From: an uncultured Acetatifactor sp.
Lineage (GTDB): Bacteria; Bacillota; Clostridia; Lachnospirales; Lachnospiraceae
NCBI GenBank assembly: GCA_910585805.1
Contig: CAJUFB010000084.1
Span: forward strand, 1 to 16,320
DNA: 16,320 nt
Reading direction: 5' to 3'
Below, piece after piece: positions 1 through 5,143 of the stretch. The translations under genes were made by a program, and so were the position numbers. Numbering within the stretch: position 1 is the first letter of the stretch; every line of letters begins with the position of its first letter. Under the pieces are notes generated by a model. That model saw only the letters and a program-made list of their open reading frames with translations, was not told where the DNA came from and searched no databases.

Positions 1-2
1 TT

Positions 3-62
3 GTCAATCTGCTGGAGGGCTACGGCTCGGACAACCCCGGCTCCAATGCTCATGTGTGGTAA
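3..62 (+). pseudogene. C-terminal scrap of a Maff2-like conjugative element protein
   Basis: The window opens inside a reading frame that ends VNLLEGYGSDNPGSNAHVW and then TAA at 60-62. The stretch NLLEGYGxDNPG matches, from memory, the conserved middle of Maff2 family proteins. These are small hydrophobic proteins encoded in the transfer region of Tn1549-like conjugative elements of Firmicutes. In intact members this motif is followed by a lysine- and glycine-rich second membrane helix. Here the match stops after DNPG and an unrelated six-residue tail leads to a stop. I therefore read it as a truncated remnant, cut at about position 40. The N-terminus is outside the window. The assignment rests on one short motif, so a chance or different small membrane protein remains possible. 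Confidence 0.5.
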
Positions 63-67
63 AATAT

Positions 68-129
68 CACAGTAAACCCCCATGCAACGGGCTGCTCCAC
101 CGTGCATGAAAGTCTGGGGGTTTACTGTG
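68..129. repeat. Large dyad with 15-bp perfect arms and a nested inner stem
   Basis: CACAGTAAACCCCCA (68-82) is the exact reverse complement of TGGGGGTTTACTGTG (115-129). Inside it, ATGCA plus CGG (82-90, one bulged A) can pair with CCGTGCAT (100-107) around the loop GCTGCTCCA. The right arm overlaps the start of the 80-bp dispersed repeat (116-195), so the left arm is an inverted extra copy of that repeat's end. No run of T follows, so it is not a standard terminator. It may mark a mobile-element end or a rearrangement joint. Confidence 0.75.
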
Positions 130-195
130 GATGCACACAAACCGCAAGAGCATGCGGTTTGGCGCACAGCTGTCTTGCAAAATGAGCAGGGGAGC
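116..195 (+). repeat. 80-bp dispersed repeat, copy 1
   Basis: This 80-bp block is repeated in inverted orientation at 8152-8231, with 75 of 80 positions identical, no gaps, and all five differences transitions. It contains a 9-bp stem, CAAACCGCA (138-146) with TGCGGTTTG (153-161), around a 6-nt loop. A possible outer helix is CTGTG (125-129) with CACAG (165-169). A small ORF at 131-358 starts inside it but has no ribosome site and looks spurious. The block resembles a dispersed structured repeat more than a gene; its function is unknown. Confidence 0.85.
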
Positions 196-202
196 TCATT
201 TT
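179..202. repeat. 9-bp inverted repeat at the edge of the dispersed repeat
   Basis: AAAATGAGC (179-187) and GCTCATTTT (194-202) are perfect inverted arms around AGGGGA. The left arm lies in the 80-bp repeat while the right arm extends past its border. Copy 2 lacks the right arm, so the similarity ends within this hairpin. The T-rich right arm could give weak termination on the plus strand. Confidence 0.6.
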
Positions 203-375
203 GACTGCGCGTTTTCCGCAGACAAGATTCAAGACTTTCACAGTAAAACTTTGTCGAATTGGCAGCCGCCCCGCTATGCCGAATTAAGAAATATGCCTCT
301 TGAAAGCCGGTTCCTATTTTGCTATACTTTTCAGAGCAAGCCAATAAATCGGAATTAACAAAGGAGTGCGATGAT

Positions 376-837
376 ATGAAAAAAATGATAGGTTTGATAG
401 CCTTGCTGATTTTAATGGTGGGGCTGGTCGGCTGTAATGGAGAAACGGTCAATATCGACTTTCCCTTTGAAGTTGGAGATGTTGAAAATATTGAAATGTA
501 CCACTATGCGGGAGTACCTGTATCAGCGGAAAAGAAAGTAGTCGTTGCAGAAAGTGACATAACAGACTTGTATGATAGGTTTGAGGACTTATCATTGGAA
601 GACAAACAAGTTGAAGAAACCGCAGGAGCAGATGTGACCAGTTTTCGATTTAACCTTTCAGATGGGACAAACTACGAACTGATTTATGTCGGTAATGGAG
701 TCAAGAGCGGAAAGCTGAAATCCCCCACGGGCAATTTTGAATACTTTACAAGTTCAGATATTGGCTCTTATTGGTCTAATATTGACCTTGAAGCAGTTCC
801 GGTTGAAGAAAGCGAATTGCCGATGCAGCCAGACTAA
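376..837 (+). CDS. Small secreted lipoprotein of unknown function
   Basis: This is a 153-residue protein that starts at ATG 376, preceded by AAAGGAG at 360-366 with 9-nt spacing. A longer in-frame start at 319 has no ribosome site and would put the signal peptide in the middle. Residues 1-20 form a lipoprotein signal: Met-Lys-Lys, a hydrophobic run, then the lipobox LVGC with Cys20 as the expected lipidated residue. The mature part is acidic, without further membrane segments, and ends in an acidic tail (VEESELPMQPD). I do not recognise the family. It is probably anchored on the outer face of the membrane. The gene is visibly more AT-rich than the genes to its right and sits between element debris, which suggests it arrived by transfer. 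A group II intron 5' end begins 9 nt after its stop. Confidence 0.8.
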   Translation: MKKMIGLIALLILMVGLVGCNGETVNIDFPFEVGDVENIEMYHYAGVPVSAEKKVVVAESDITDLYDRFEDLSLEDKQVEETAGADVTSFRFNLSDGTNYELIYVGNGVKSGKLKSPTGNFEYFTSSDIGSYWSNIDLEAVPVEESELPMQPD

Positions 838-845
838 TTCCAGTT

Positions 846-1003
846 GTGCGCCCAGCAAAGGGCAATTAATCTAACAGGTGCAAATCCTGTCTGCGAAGGT
901 CTGGCCAACCAGCAGTAGCGAGTCTTGCGTGGCAGTCAGTTATGGCTGGGGCAAAGCGTAGACAGCGAAAGTCAGTTATGGCTGGGGCTTCCAGCCGTAA
1001 CTG
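846..1003 (+). mobile_element. Group II intron, 5' end (domain I) remnant
   Basis: The sequence begins GTGCGCC at 846, the usual start of a bacterial group II intron. It continues with stretches I recognise from intron domain I, such as AACAGGTGCAAATCCTGTC near 873-891 and AACCAGCAGTAGCGAGTC near 907-924. The similarity fades after about 960, where a 19-nt direct repeat (934-952 and 970-988) and a foldback (973-1003) occur. No domain V or VI and no intron ORF in the same orientation follow, so the ribozyme is cut short and cannot splice. The RT fragment next to it points the opposite way, so this is a rearranged or composite remnant. The intron had inserted just behind the lipoprotein stop codon. 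Confidence 0.7.
934..1003. repeat. 19-nt direct repeat and 13-bp foldback at the intron break
   Basis: AGTCAGTTATGGCTGGGGC occurs at 934-952 and exactly again at 970-988. The second copy also folds back: CAGTTATGGCTGG (973-985) pairs with CCAGCCGTAACTG (991-1003) over a 5-nt loop with one G-T wobble. A run of five T lies 8 nt further on, so on the plus strand it could also act as a terminator. It lies where the plus-strand intron similarity ends and the antisense RT fragment begins. Confidence 0.7.
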
Positions 1004-1013
1004 GTGGTAATTT

Positions 1014-1235
1014 TTAACTGGTGATAACCCTGATGTCTGCGTCCACCACATAGTTAATCCATTCGTTCTGTAATTGACGGTGGACTTCCTTTATCGCATC
1101 ATGGCATCCTCTGTTTGGTCTGAACCCATACATACAGTTAAGGAATCTCGGTTCATAAATCGCTTCCAGTATTTTCTTTACCGCAAGCTGCACAATCTTG
1201 TCCTCGTAAGAGGCAATTCCCAGCGGTCTCATCCT
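1014..1235 (-). pseudogene. ltrA: Group II intron reverse transcriptase (LtrA-type), internal fragment
   Basis: Minus-strand translation shows the core of a group II intron reverse transcriptase: RMRPLGIASYEDKIVQLAV, then IYEPRFLNCMYGFRPNRG and YVVDADI. These are the early RT palm and finger motifs, ending at the first catalytic Asp region. After VVDADI the frame diverges and stops (RVITS then stop). The YADD box, the maturase domain and the endonuclease domain are absent, as is the N-terminus. At the upstream side, one extra base relative to a typical GKMRPLG junction shifts the frame. The fragment covers about 70 of roughly 420-600 residues, so it is dead. It points opposite to the intron 5' end at 846, so it comes from a separate intron or an inverted part of the same one. 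Confidence 0.8.
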
Positions 1236-1335
1236 TGCCGCAAGCAAGATAGTATTCCCGCAGGGCATCGGGAAGCCGAATGCCTGCTGCCTCTGTCGAT
1301 TTGATTTTTTCTGTATTTTGGTCGAATTGAACCAC
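1234..1335 (-). pseudogene. N-terminal scrap of a probable SMI1/KNR4 (SUKH) family protein
   Basis: In a frame one base off the RT fragment, the minus strand reads NTEKIKSTEAAGIRLPDALR followed by EYYLACGK. The pattern, an acidic helix and then GIRLPxALREYYL, is characteristic of the start of SMI1/KNR4 (SUKH) domains, which often serve as immunity proteins to contact-dependent or polymorphic toxins. Only about 34 residues are present before the sequence switches to the reverse transcriptase. The frame can be traced up to a GTG at 1335 but no ribosome site is visible. This is a motif-based guess. If right, a SUKH gene was cut by the event that brought in the RT fragment. Confidence 0.35.
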
Positions 1336-1396
1336 TCAAAGTATAGCGCAAAGCCGACCAGCAGTCAATCCGCATTGCAGAGTCGGATCATCCCAT

Positions 1397-1516
1397 TCAC
1401 AGCAGGGGCGAACGATGCAATTCATACAGCGGCTGTTTTCCCGCCGCAGTATAAAAAGCATATCCATGACCAAATTCATGGACAGCATATCCCGTTTCCA
1501 TTCCATCGCCTGATAT
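1397..1516 (-). pseudogene. Zincin (M3 peptidase-like) fragment with HEFGH motif
   Basis: The minus-strand frame reads SGDGMETGYAVHEFGHGYAF, then YTAAGKQPLYELHRSP and a stop. HEFGH (codons at 1480-1466) fits the HExxH zinc site of metallopeptidases, and the SGD..ET..HEFGH context resembles M3-family oligoendopeptidases. The upstream part and the downstream third zinc ligand region are missing. The same stretch is also open in another frame (1336-1566), but that product has no recognisable features. I regard the region as the remnant of a peptidase gene wedged against the ABC permease stop codon. The family call is tentative. Confidence 0.35.
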
Positions 1517-1567
1517 CTTCTTTTCTGGCCCCCGCCCATTCGTCCACTTCTCAGTTGAGTAAGCAAA

Positions 1568-2290
1568 TTATGAACCGTTTATTTTTTTACGCAAATACAT
1601 TCTGAGCAAAACCCAAATCCACACCCCCGACAAAGCGAACGCAGGAACCATGGAAAGCAATTCATCCCCCCATGCCGCTCTCCCCATCCAGTAAGAAGGC
1701 AGCCAAAACAGCACATACTGCACGTCCTCTTCAATAAAGAACGGAACCGCCGCCCCAAATACGGGCAGCATGGACAGCTTCGCCACTGCCATCCCCTCCA
1801 GCTTGTTTGACGAAACCGTCAGAATCAACAGCGCAACAATCACCCCCTGCAAAGCTCCCGCAGCCGCAAGCAGCAAAAGGGCGGCGGCCGAAAAAGCCGT
1901 CAGCCTGAAAGCAGGCAGCAGCACAAGAGTCACAAGAAACGCCGCAGCGCCGGGCACTCCGAGCCGCGCCGCCAGATAGCCCCTTCTCCCCAGCGGCGTA
2001 ACGAACAGATAGGCCGCTGTCCTTTCGTCTGCCTCCTCCAGCGAAACCATTGCCGAGGCAAAGCAGAACATGGCAGGCGACAGCATCCCGAAGAATACGT
2101 CAATCAACCTGTAATAAGGCGCAATGATGGCCGGCACAGAAAGCCATTCCGTCAGTTCAGCTTCCAGGAAAGGGATACCGAACCGGAACAATCCCCCTGC
2201 CAGCACCGGCGCGGCACAGGCCACAGCCAGCATCCTGTCCCGCCCCAGACAGGCCAGCATCTGCAAAAAACTCAACCGCACAGCCCTCAT
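1568..2290 (-). CDS. ABC-2 type transporter permease (second subunit)
   Basis: This 240-residue hydrophobic protein starts at ATG 2290 (MRAVRLSFLQMLACLGRDRM), whose ATGA overlaps the stop of the preceding permease. GGGGGAGGTGGG just upstream, inside that gene, gives the ribosome site. A much longer upstream frame exists but is only the shadow of the first permease. The protein shows about six membrane segments, with a helix near residue 20-40, a reentrant region near 60-75 (DVFFGMLSPAMFCFASAMVS), and a conserved-looking loop EEADERTAAYLFVTPLGRRG. That loop, containing an EExERT-like motif and a proline after it, is typical of ABC-2 exporters. It probably pairs with the permease at 2287-2967 and the ATPase at 2964-3812 as a heteromeric exporter. 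The substrate cannot be read from sequence. C-terminus is basic (LRKKINGS). Confidence 0.85.
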   Translation of the reverse strand: MRAVRLSFLQMLACLGRDRMLAVACAAPVLAGGLFRFGIPFLEAELTEWLSVPAIIAPYYRLIDVFFGMLSPAMFCFASAMVSLEEADERTAAYLFVTPLGRRGYLAARLGVPGAAAFLVTLVLLPAFRLTAFSAAALLLLAAAGALQGVIVALLILTVSSNKLEGMAVAKLSMLPVFGAAVPFFIEEDVQYVLFWLPSYWMGRAAWGDELLSMVPAFALSGVWIWVLLRMYLRKKINGS

Positions 2291-2967
2291 AACTTCCCAC
2301 CTCCCCCGCTGCCCCACATGGCCAGGACAGCCTGTCCTGAAAGCCCCAGCAGAACCGCCGTCCATGCCGCCGCCACGAAAATCCCTGCCGGGGAGGGCAC
2401 AGCGCCAGAGACCATCTCCATGCAGACATTCACAGGATAGTATCGAAGCCAGTCCGGCGTGATTCCGAATAGATGCAGTACCGCAGGCACAAAGCCCACG
2501 ACCTCCACCGGCACTGTCCATAAGATGAACTGGTTCAGGCTGCTTATCTTCGCTGCCACCACAATGCCGGAAAGCGTAAACATCCCGCCCGCCATGGCCG
2601 TGCCAAGCAGCACCATCGGCAGATTCCCCACTCCCGCGGTCAGCGCCAATACAGCGGCCACGGCAAGGGAAACGGCGGACAAAGAGCCCACTTTCCCAAT
2701 CACATATTCCATGGGGCGGACAGGAGAGGCCGCAAACGCCCATGGCGTACGCTGGCTCTTTTCCAAAAGCACGATGGCTCCCATGAAGAACAGCCCCATG
2801 GACGCCGGGTCAGAGAATATCAAAATGGCAGCCGCCTTCTCCCGCCATCCTTCGGGAAGCGCATAAAGGACCATGCCGTAAACCACAGTCAGGACCGCGT
2901 ATAAAAAATAAAAACCGTACCTTGCCTGAAAACGCATATCCGCCAAAAACATAGCTTTCACTCTCAT
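2287..2967 (-). CDS. ABC-2 type transporter permease (first subunit)
   Basis: This is a 226-residue membrane protein. Its start at 2967 overlaps the ATPase stop by 4 bp (ATGA), which indicates translational coupling. Hydrophobic segments lie at about residues 18-36, 56-69, 96-114, 116-137, 147-168 and 190-215. The loop LLEKSQRTPWAFAASPVRPM (67-86) resembles the conserved E-K-xx-x-T ... SP segment of ABC-2 permeases in clostridial and actinobacterial drug exporters often annotated as fluoroquinolone transport permeases. It would form the membrane pore with the next gene product. The glycine-rich end (GSGGGGKL) is encoded by the GGAGG-rich stretch that also serves as the ribosome site of the second permease. 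Drug specificity is inferred from family resemblance only. Confidence 0.85.
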   Translation of the reverse strand: MRVKAMFLADMRFQARYGFYFLYAVLTVVYGMVLYALPEGWREKAAAILIFSDPASMGLFFMGAIVLLEKSQRTPWAFAASPVRPMEYVIGKVGSLSAVSLAVAAVLALTAGVGNLPMVLLGTAMAGGMFTLSGIVVAAKISSLNQFILWTVPVEVVGFVPAVLHLFGITPDWLRYYPVNVCMEMVSGAVPSPAGIFVAAAWTAVLLGLSGQAVLAMWGSGGGGKL

Positions 2968-3812
2968 AACAGCGTCCTCCCCGTGATTTCCATAAAAATG
3001 TCATTCAAAGTGGGCTCGCTGCTGTGGATGGACTGCAGACGGTTCCCGGCAATCAGGCCTTTCAGCCGTCCGTCAGAGGACAGCCGCCCCAGCGGGCAGT
3101 CTGCGCTGTGCTCCCCGTCCTCCTCCACCCAGGTATAAGTCACCGTCGCCGCGCCTTTTGCCATGATCAGGTTGTGGGGGCTGTCAAGGGCACATATCTT
3201 GCCGCCCACAATGAACGCCACCCTGTCGCAGAGCTCGGCCGCGTCCTGCATGTTGTGGGTGGTCAGCAGGATGGTCTTCCCCCTGGATTTTTCCGCCAGA
3301 ATCATATCCTTCATCATGCGGCTGTTGGTAGGGTCAAGGCCGCTGGTAGGCTCGTCCAGGCAGAGCAGAAGCGGGTCATGGAGCAGGGCTTTGATGAAGT
3401 TCAGGCGGGATTTCATGCCCTTCGAATACTGGGCTACCCGCTTGTCCCCGTCCTGCTCCAGGCCTGCCATCCGCAAAAGCGTCTCCATGGGGCGGGGCTT
3501 TTTCTCATACAGGGACGCGAAAAACCGCAGGTTCTCTCTTGCCGTGAGCTTTTCGTACATGGTGGAGAACTCGAAGTCTACCCCTATCTCCTCATAAAAT
3601 GCCTTTGTGCGCTTTTTGCACTCAATCCCGTTTACCACGGCAGAGCCCTGGTATGTCCCCAGCATCCCAATCAGGATTTTCTGCAGCGTGCTTTTCCCCG
3701 CCCCGGAGGGCCCCAGGAATCCGAAGATCTCACCTGCGGAGACGCTGAAATTCATGCCGGATATGAACGGCTGCCTGGTGTAGCTGAACGAAAGGTTACT
3801 GACCTGTATCAT
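2964..3812 (-). CDS. ABC transporter ATP-binding protein, drug-export type
   Basis: This 282-residue nucleotide-binding protein starts at ATG 3812 with AAGGAGG 5 nt upstream. Visible motifs are Walker A GPSGAGKST (34-42), signature YSKGM (129-133, replacing LSGGQ), Walker B LLLCLDEPTSGLD (148-160) and switch His186 in TTHNM. The Q-loop position reads VDFEF, with no glutamine, a trait I associate with ATPases annotated as fluoroquinolone export components. A C-terminal extension of about 70 residues follows the core, as in DrrA-like ATPases. It should power the two ABC-2 permeases encoded directly downstream with 4-bp overlaps. The gene has its own promoter region with a TetR-type operator (3833-3856), so expression is probably induced when the upstream TetR protein binds a ligand. 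Substrate unknown; macrolides, quinolones or host compounds are all possible. Confidence 0.9.
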   Translation of the reverse strand: MIQVSNLSFSYTRQPFISGMNFSVSAGEIFGFLGPSGAGKSTLQKILIGMLGTYQGSAVVNGIECKKRTKAFYEEIGVDFEFSTMYEKLTARENLRFFASLYEKKPRPMETLLRMAGLEQDGDKRVAQYSKGMKSRLNFIKALLHDPLLLCLDEPTSGLDPTNSRMMKDMILAEKSRGKTILLTTHNMQDAAELCDRVAFIVGGKICALDSPHNLIMAKGAATVTYTWVEEDGEHSADCPLGRLSSDGRLKGLIAGNRLQSIHSSEPTLNDIFMEITGRTLL

Positions 3813-3826
3813 ATGTTCCTCCTTAT

Positions 3827-3857
3827 ACTATATGACTAAATTTACATGAATAGTCAA
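3827..3857 (-). promoter_or_regulatory. Probable promoter and TetR operator of the ABC operon
   Basis: On the minus strand TTGACT (3857-3852) can serve as -35 and TATAGT (3832-3827) as -10, with a long 19-bp spacer. The dyad TGACTA-N12-TAGTCA (3833-3856) fills the spacer. A near-identical dyad lies at the tetR promoter (4754-4777), so the TetR product probably represses here. The long spacer is unusual and leaves the exact -10 uncertain. Confidence 0.6.
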
Positions 3858-3868
3858 ATAATTTCCTG

Positions 3869-3899
3869 TGAAAAGTCCGGCCGCTTGCCGGACTTTTCA
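3869..3899 (-). terminator. Hairpin terminator between tetR and the ABC operon
   Basis: The arms GAAAAGTCCGGC (3870-3881) and GCCGGACTTTTC (3887-3898) are perfect and extend one more pair outwards, around the 5-nt loop CGCTT. The T-rich arm gives a short U tract in either direction. It lies downstream of tetR and just upstream of the ABC promoter, so it likely ends the tetR transcript and insulates the ABC genes. Confidence 0.7.
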
Positions 3900-3996
3900 G
3901 ATTCTCCTGAATCTATATATTATACTGCCTAAAAGTTCCTCCATGACAACGCCTCCAACTTATACTGCACACCGATTAAATTTGCAGCACTACCCG

Positions 3997-4059
3997 ACTG
4001 CAGACCGCCAGCCAGGTATCTTCCCATAGGCATCACTGCAAATCCTGGCGGTCTGCAGT
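3997..4059. repeat. Inverted repeat with 15-bp perfect arms downstream of tetR
   Basis: ACTGCAGACCGCCAG (3997-4011) is the exact reverse complement of CTGGCGGTCTGCAGT (4045-4059), with a 33-nt spacer. A further TATACTGCA at 3961-3969 is complementary to TGCAGTATA at 4055-4063, and TTATACTGC occurs at both 3920 and 3960. CCATAAAACG is repeated at 4092 and 4132. No T run follows, so it is not a simple terminator. The 329-nt gap 3813-4141 holds this dyad, the terminator hairpin and the ABC promoter, but no convincing gene. Confidence 0.7.
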
Positions 4060-4141
4060 ATAAAAAGAGAGTTCGGTTCAATAAGGCAAACCCATAAAAC
4101 GCGGCAGCATTCGACAGCCTCCATAGCCATGCCATAAAACG

Positions 4142-4738
4142 TCAGGATTCCAGAATCTGCACGATAATACCGTAAATCATCATGCGCAGCGCCCCGTCAT
4201 ACTGCGCCTCCCCAATCTCCGCCTTATGCAGCGTGGCAAAATAGATTGCGTGGAAAGCGGCGCTGATAACCTTTGTGTCTACCTCTTTTTTGACCGGGAA
4301 CAAAGCCAGCATCTTCTCAATCGTATCCCTATCGTCCTGAAAATGCTCCTCCACGATTTCCCGCGGCAGCCTGCGCACAAGCAGCTCCACCTCCCCTGTG
4401 TCAAGCAGCTTCAAAATCGGCGTCCTCTCCGTCATTTTGTAAAAATCAAACACCAGATCCGTCAGCTTTTCCGCCGAGACCTCCCTGCCGTCCATCTCAG
4501 AGACAGCCTGATATAGCTGACGGTTGATATTTTCCTGCTGCTCCTGAATCACCTCGAACAAGAGCAGCTCCTTGGATTTATAAAAGAGATAGAACGTTCC
4601 TTTGGGAATCTTCACCCGCCTCACGATTTCATCCACCGTGGTGCGGCGGACGCCGTACTTTGCAAGGCACTGTGCGGCCTCTTCCTTCAATCGCTCCCTG
4701 ATGTATTCCCGCTCCTGCTCTGAATAGCTTTTCGGCAC
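4142..4738 (-). CDS. TetR family transcriptional repressor
   Basis: This 198-residue protein starts at GTG 4738, with GGAGGG 5 nt upstream. Residues 15-60 are a classic TetR DNA-binding domain, with the helix-turn-helix TTVDEIVRRVKIPKGTFYLF at 33-52 followed by YKSKELLLFEVI. The remaining two thirds are all-alpha and variable, as expected for a ligand pocket and dimer interface. The gene lies directly upstream of an ABC drug-export operon on the same strand. A shared dyad at both promoters indicates that it represses itself and the exporter until it binds a drug-like ligand. The ligand cannot be predicted. The gene has a consensus promoter that overlaps its own operator, which fits strong but autoregulated expression. 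Confidence 0.92.
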   Translation of the reverse strand: MPKSYSEQEREYIRERLKEEAAQCLAKYGVRRTTVDEIVRRVKIPKGTFYLFYKSKELLLFEVIQEQQENINRQLYQAVSEMDGREVSAEKLTDLVFDFYKMTERTPILKLLDTGEVELLVRRLPREIVEEHFQDDRDTIEKMLALFPVKKEVDTKVISAAFHAIYFATLHKAEIGEAQYDGALRMMIYGIIVQILES

Positions 4739-4753
4739 CTTATCCCTCCATTT

Positions 4754-4777
4754 TGACCATTTTCGTCTTTATAGTCA
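4754..4777 (-). promoter_or_regulatory. TetR operator at the tetR promoter
   Basis: On the plus strand TGACCA (4754-4759) and TAGTCA (4772-4777) form a dyad with a 12-bp spacer. This matches TGACTA-N12-TAGTCA at 3833-3856 in 11 of 12 half-site positions and in spacing. It starts at the last base of the -10 box, so bound repressor would block initiation. The regulator assignment is inference from position. Confidence 0.6.
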
Positions 4778-4805
4778 TTATAACTGGACTGAAGCCTTCT
4801 GTCAA
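4777..4805 (-). promoter_or_regulatory. Consensus sigma-A promoter of tetR
   Basis: On the minus strand TTGACA (4805-4800) and TATAAT (4782-4777) are exact matches to the sigma-A consensus with an optimal 17-bp spacer. Transcription would start near 4770, leaving a leader of roughly 30 nt before the GTG at 4738. Confidence 0.85.
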
Positions 4806-4876
4806 TGGCCTTCCGGAACCAACATTACTTTGCATTACTTTTCCTCCCCGGGCAGAAGAATCTATCCGGAACATAA

Positions 4877-5143
4877 TCATAGCCACAACGCCTCTCTTAA
4901 GATTTTCTGTGCCCTGACGTCTTCAAGGCATATCATCTTTACCAACAGCCACGCCCGCTCTTCTTCTGTCATTTCAGTCATCTTCTGCGCTGCGCGGGAG
5001 CTTTGCAGATTCCTGATGATTTCGCCCAGACATTCCTCTTTGTATCTGGCGGCATTTGCATGAGCCATAAGGAGGCTGTCGCAATCAAATATACTCTTCA
5101 CAATTCTGTATAAAACGGAACACCCCATATGCATCCCCGGCAT
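4877..5143 (-). CDS. Small hypothetical protein overlapping the kinase gene end
   Basis: This 88-codon frame begins at ATG 5143, with GAGGA 8 nt upstream, and overlaps the last 59 nt of the APH-like kinase gene in another frame. An internal Met at 5068 lies beyond the overlap but has no ribosome site. The part after residue 26 looks like real coding sequence: charged and helical, for example MTEMTEEERAWLLVKMICLE, with balanced codon use. There are no membrane segments or recognisable motifs. It could be a coupled partner of the kinase or the degraded tail of another gene. Function unknown, and existence is uncertain because of the long overlap. Confidence 0.35.
   Translation of the reverse strand: MPGMHMGCSVLYRIVKSIFDCDSLLMAHANAARYKEECLGEIIRNLQSSRAAQKMTEMTEEERAWLLVKMICLEDVRAQKILREALWL

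Noticed and set aside
131..358. 75-codon ORF starting in the dispersed repeat
   Set aside because: No ribosome site, atypical composition, and its first part is the structured repeat, so it is most likely a chance frame.
934..988. Possible CRISPR-like repeat
   Set aside because: Only two copies, spaced 36 bp and within intron sequence; explained as a local duplication.
3024..3839. 271-codon plus-strand ORF
   Set aside because: Antisense shadow of the ABC ATPase with Walker and signature motifs on the minus strand.
3929..4135. 68-codon minus-strand ORF between tetR and the ABC operon
   Set aside because: It reads through the inverted repeat, has no ribosome site and no protein-like motifs.
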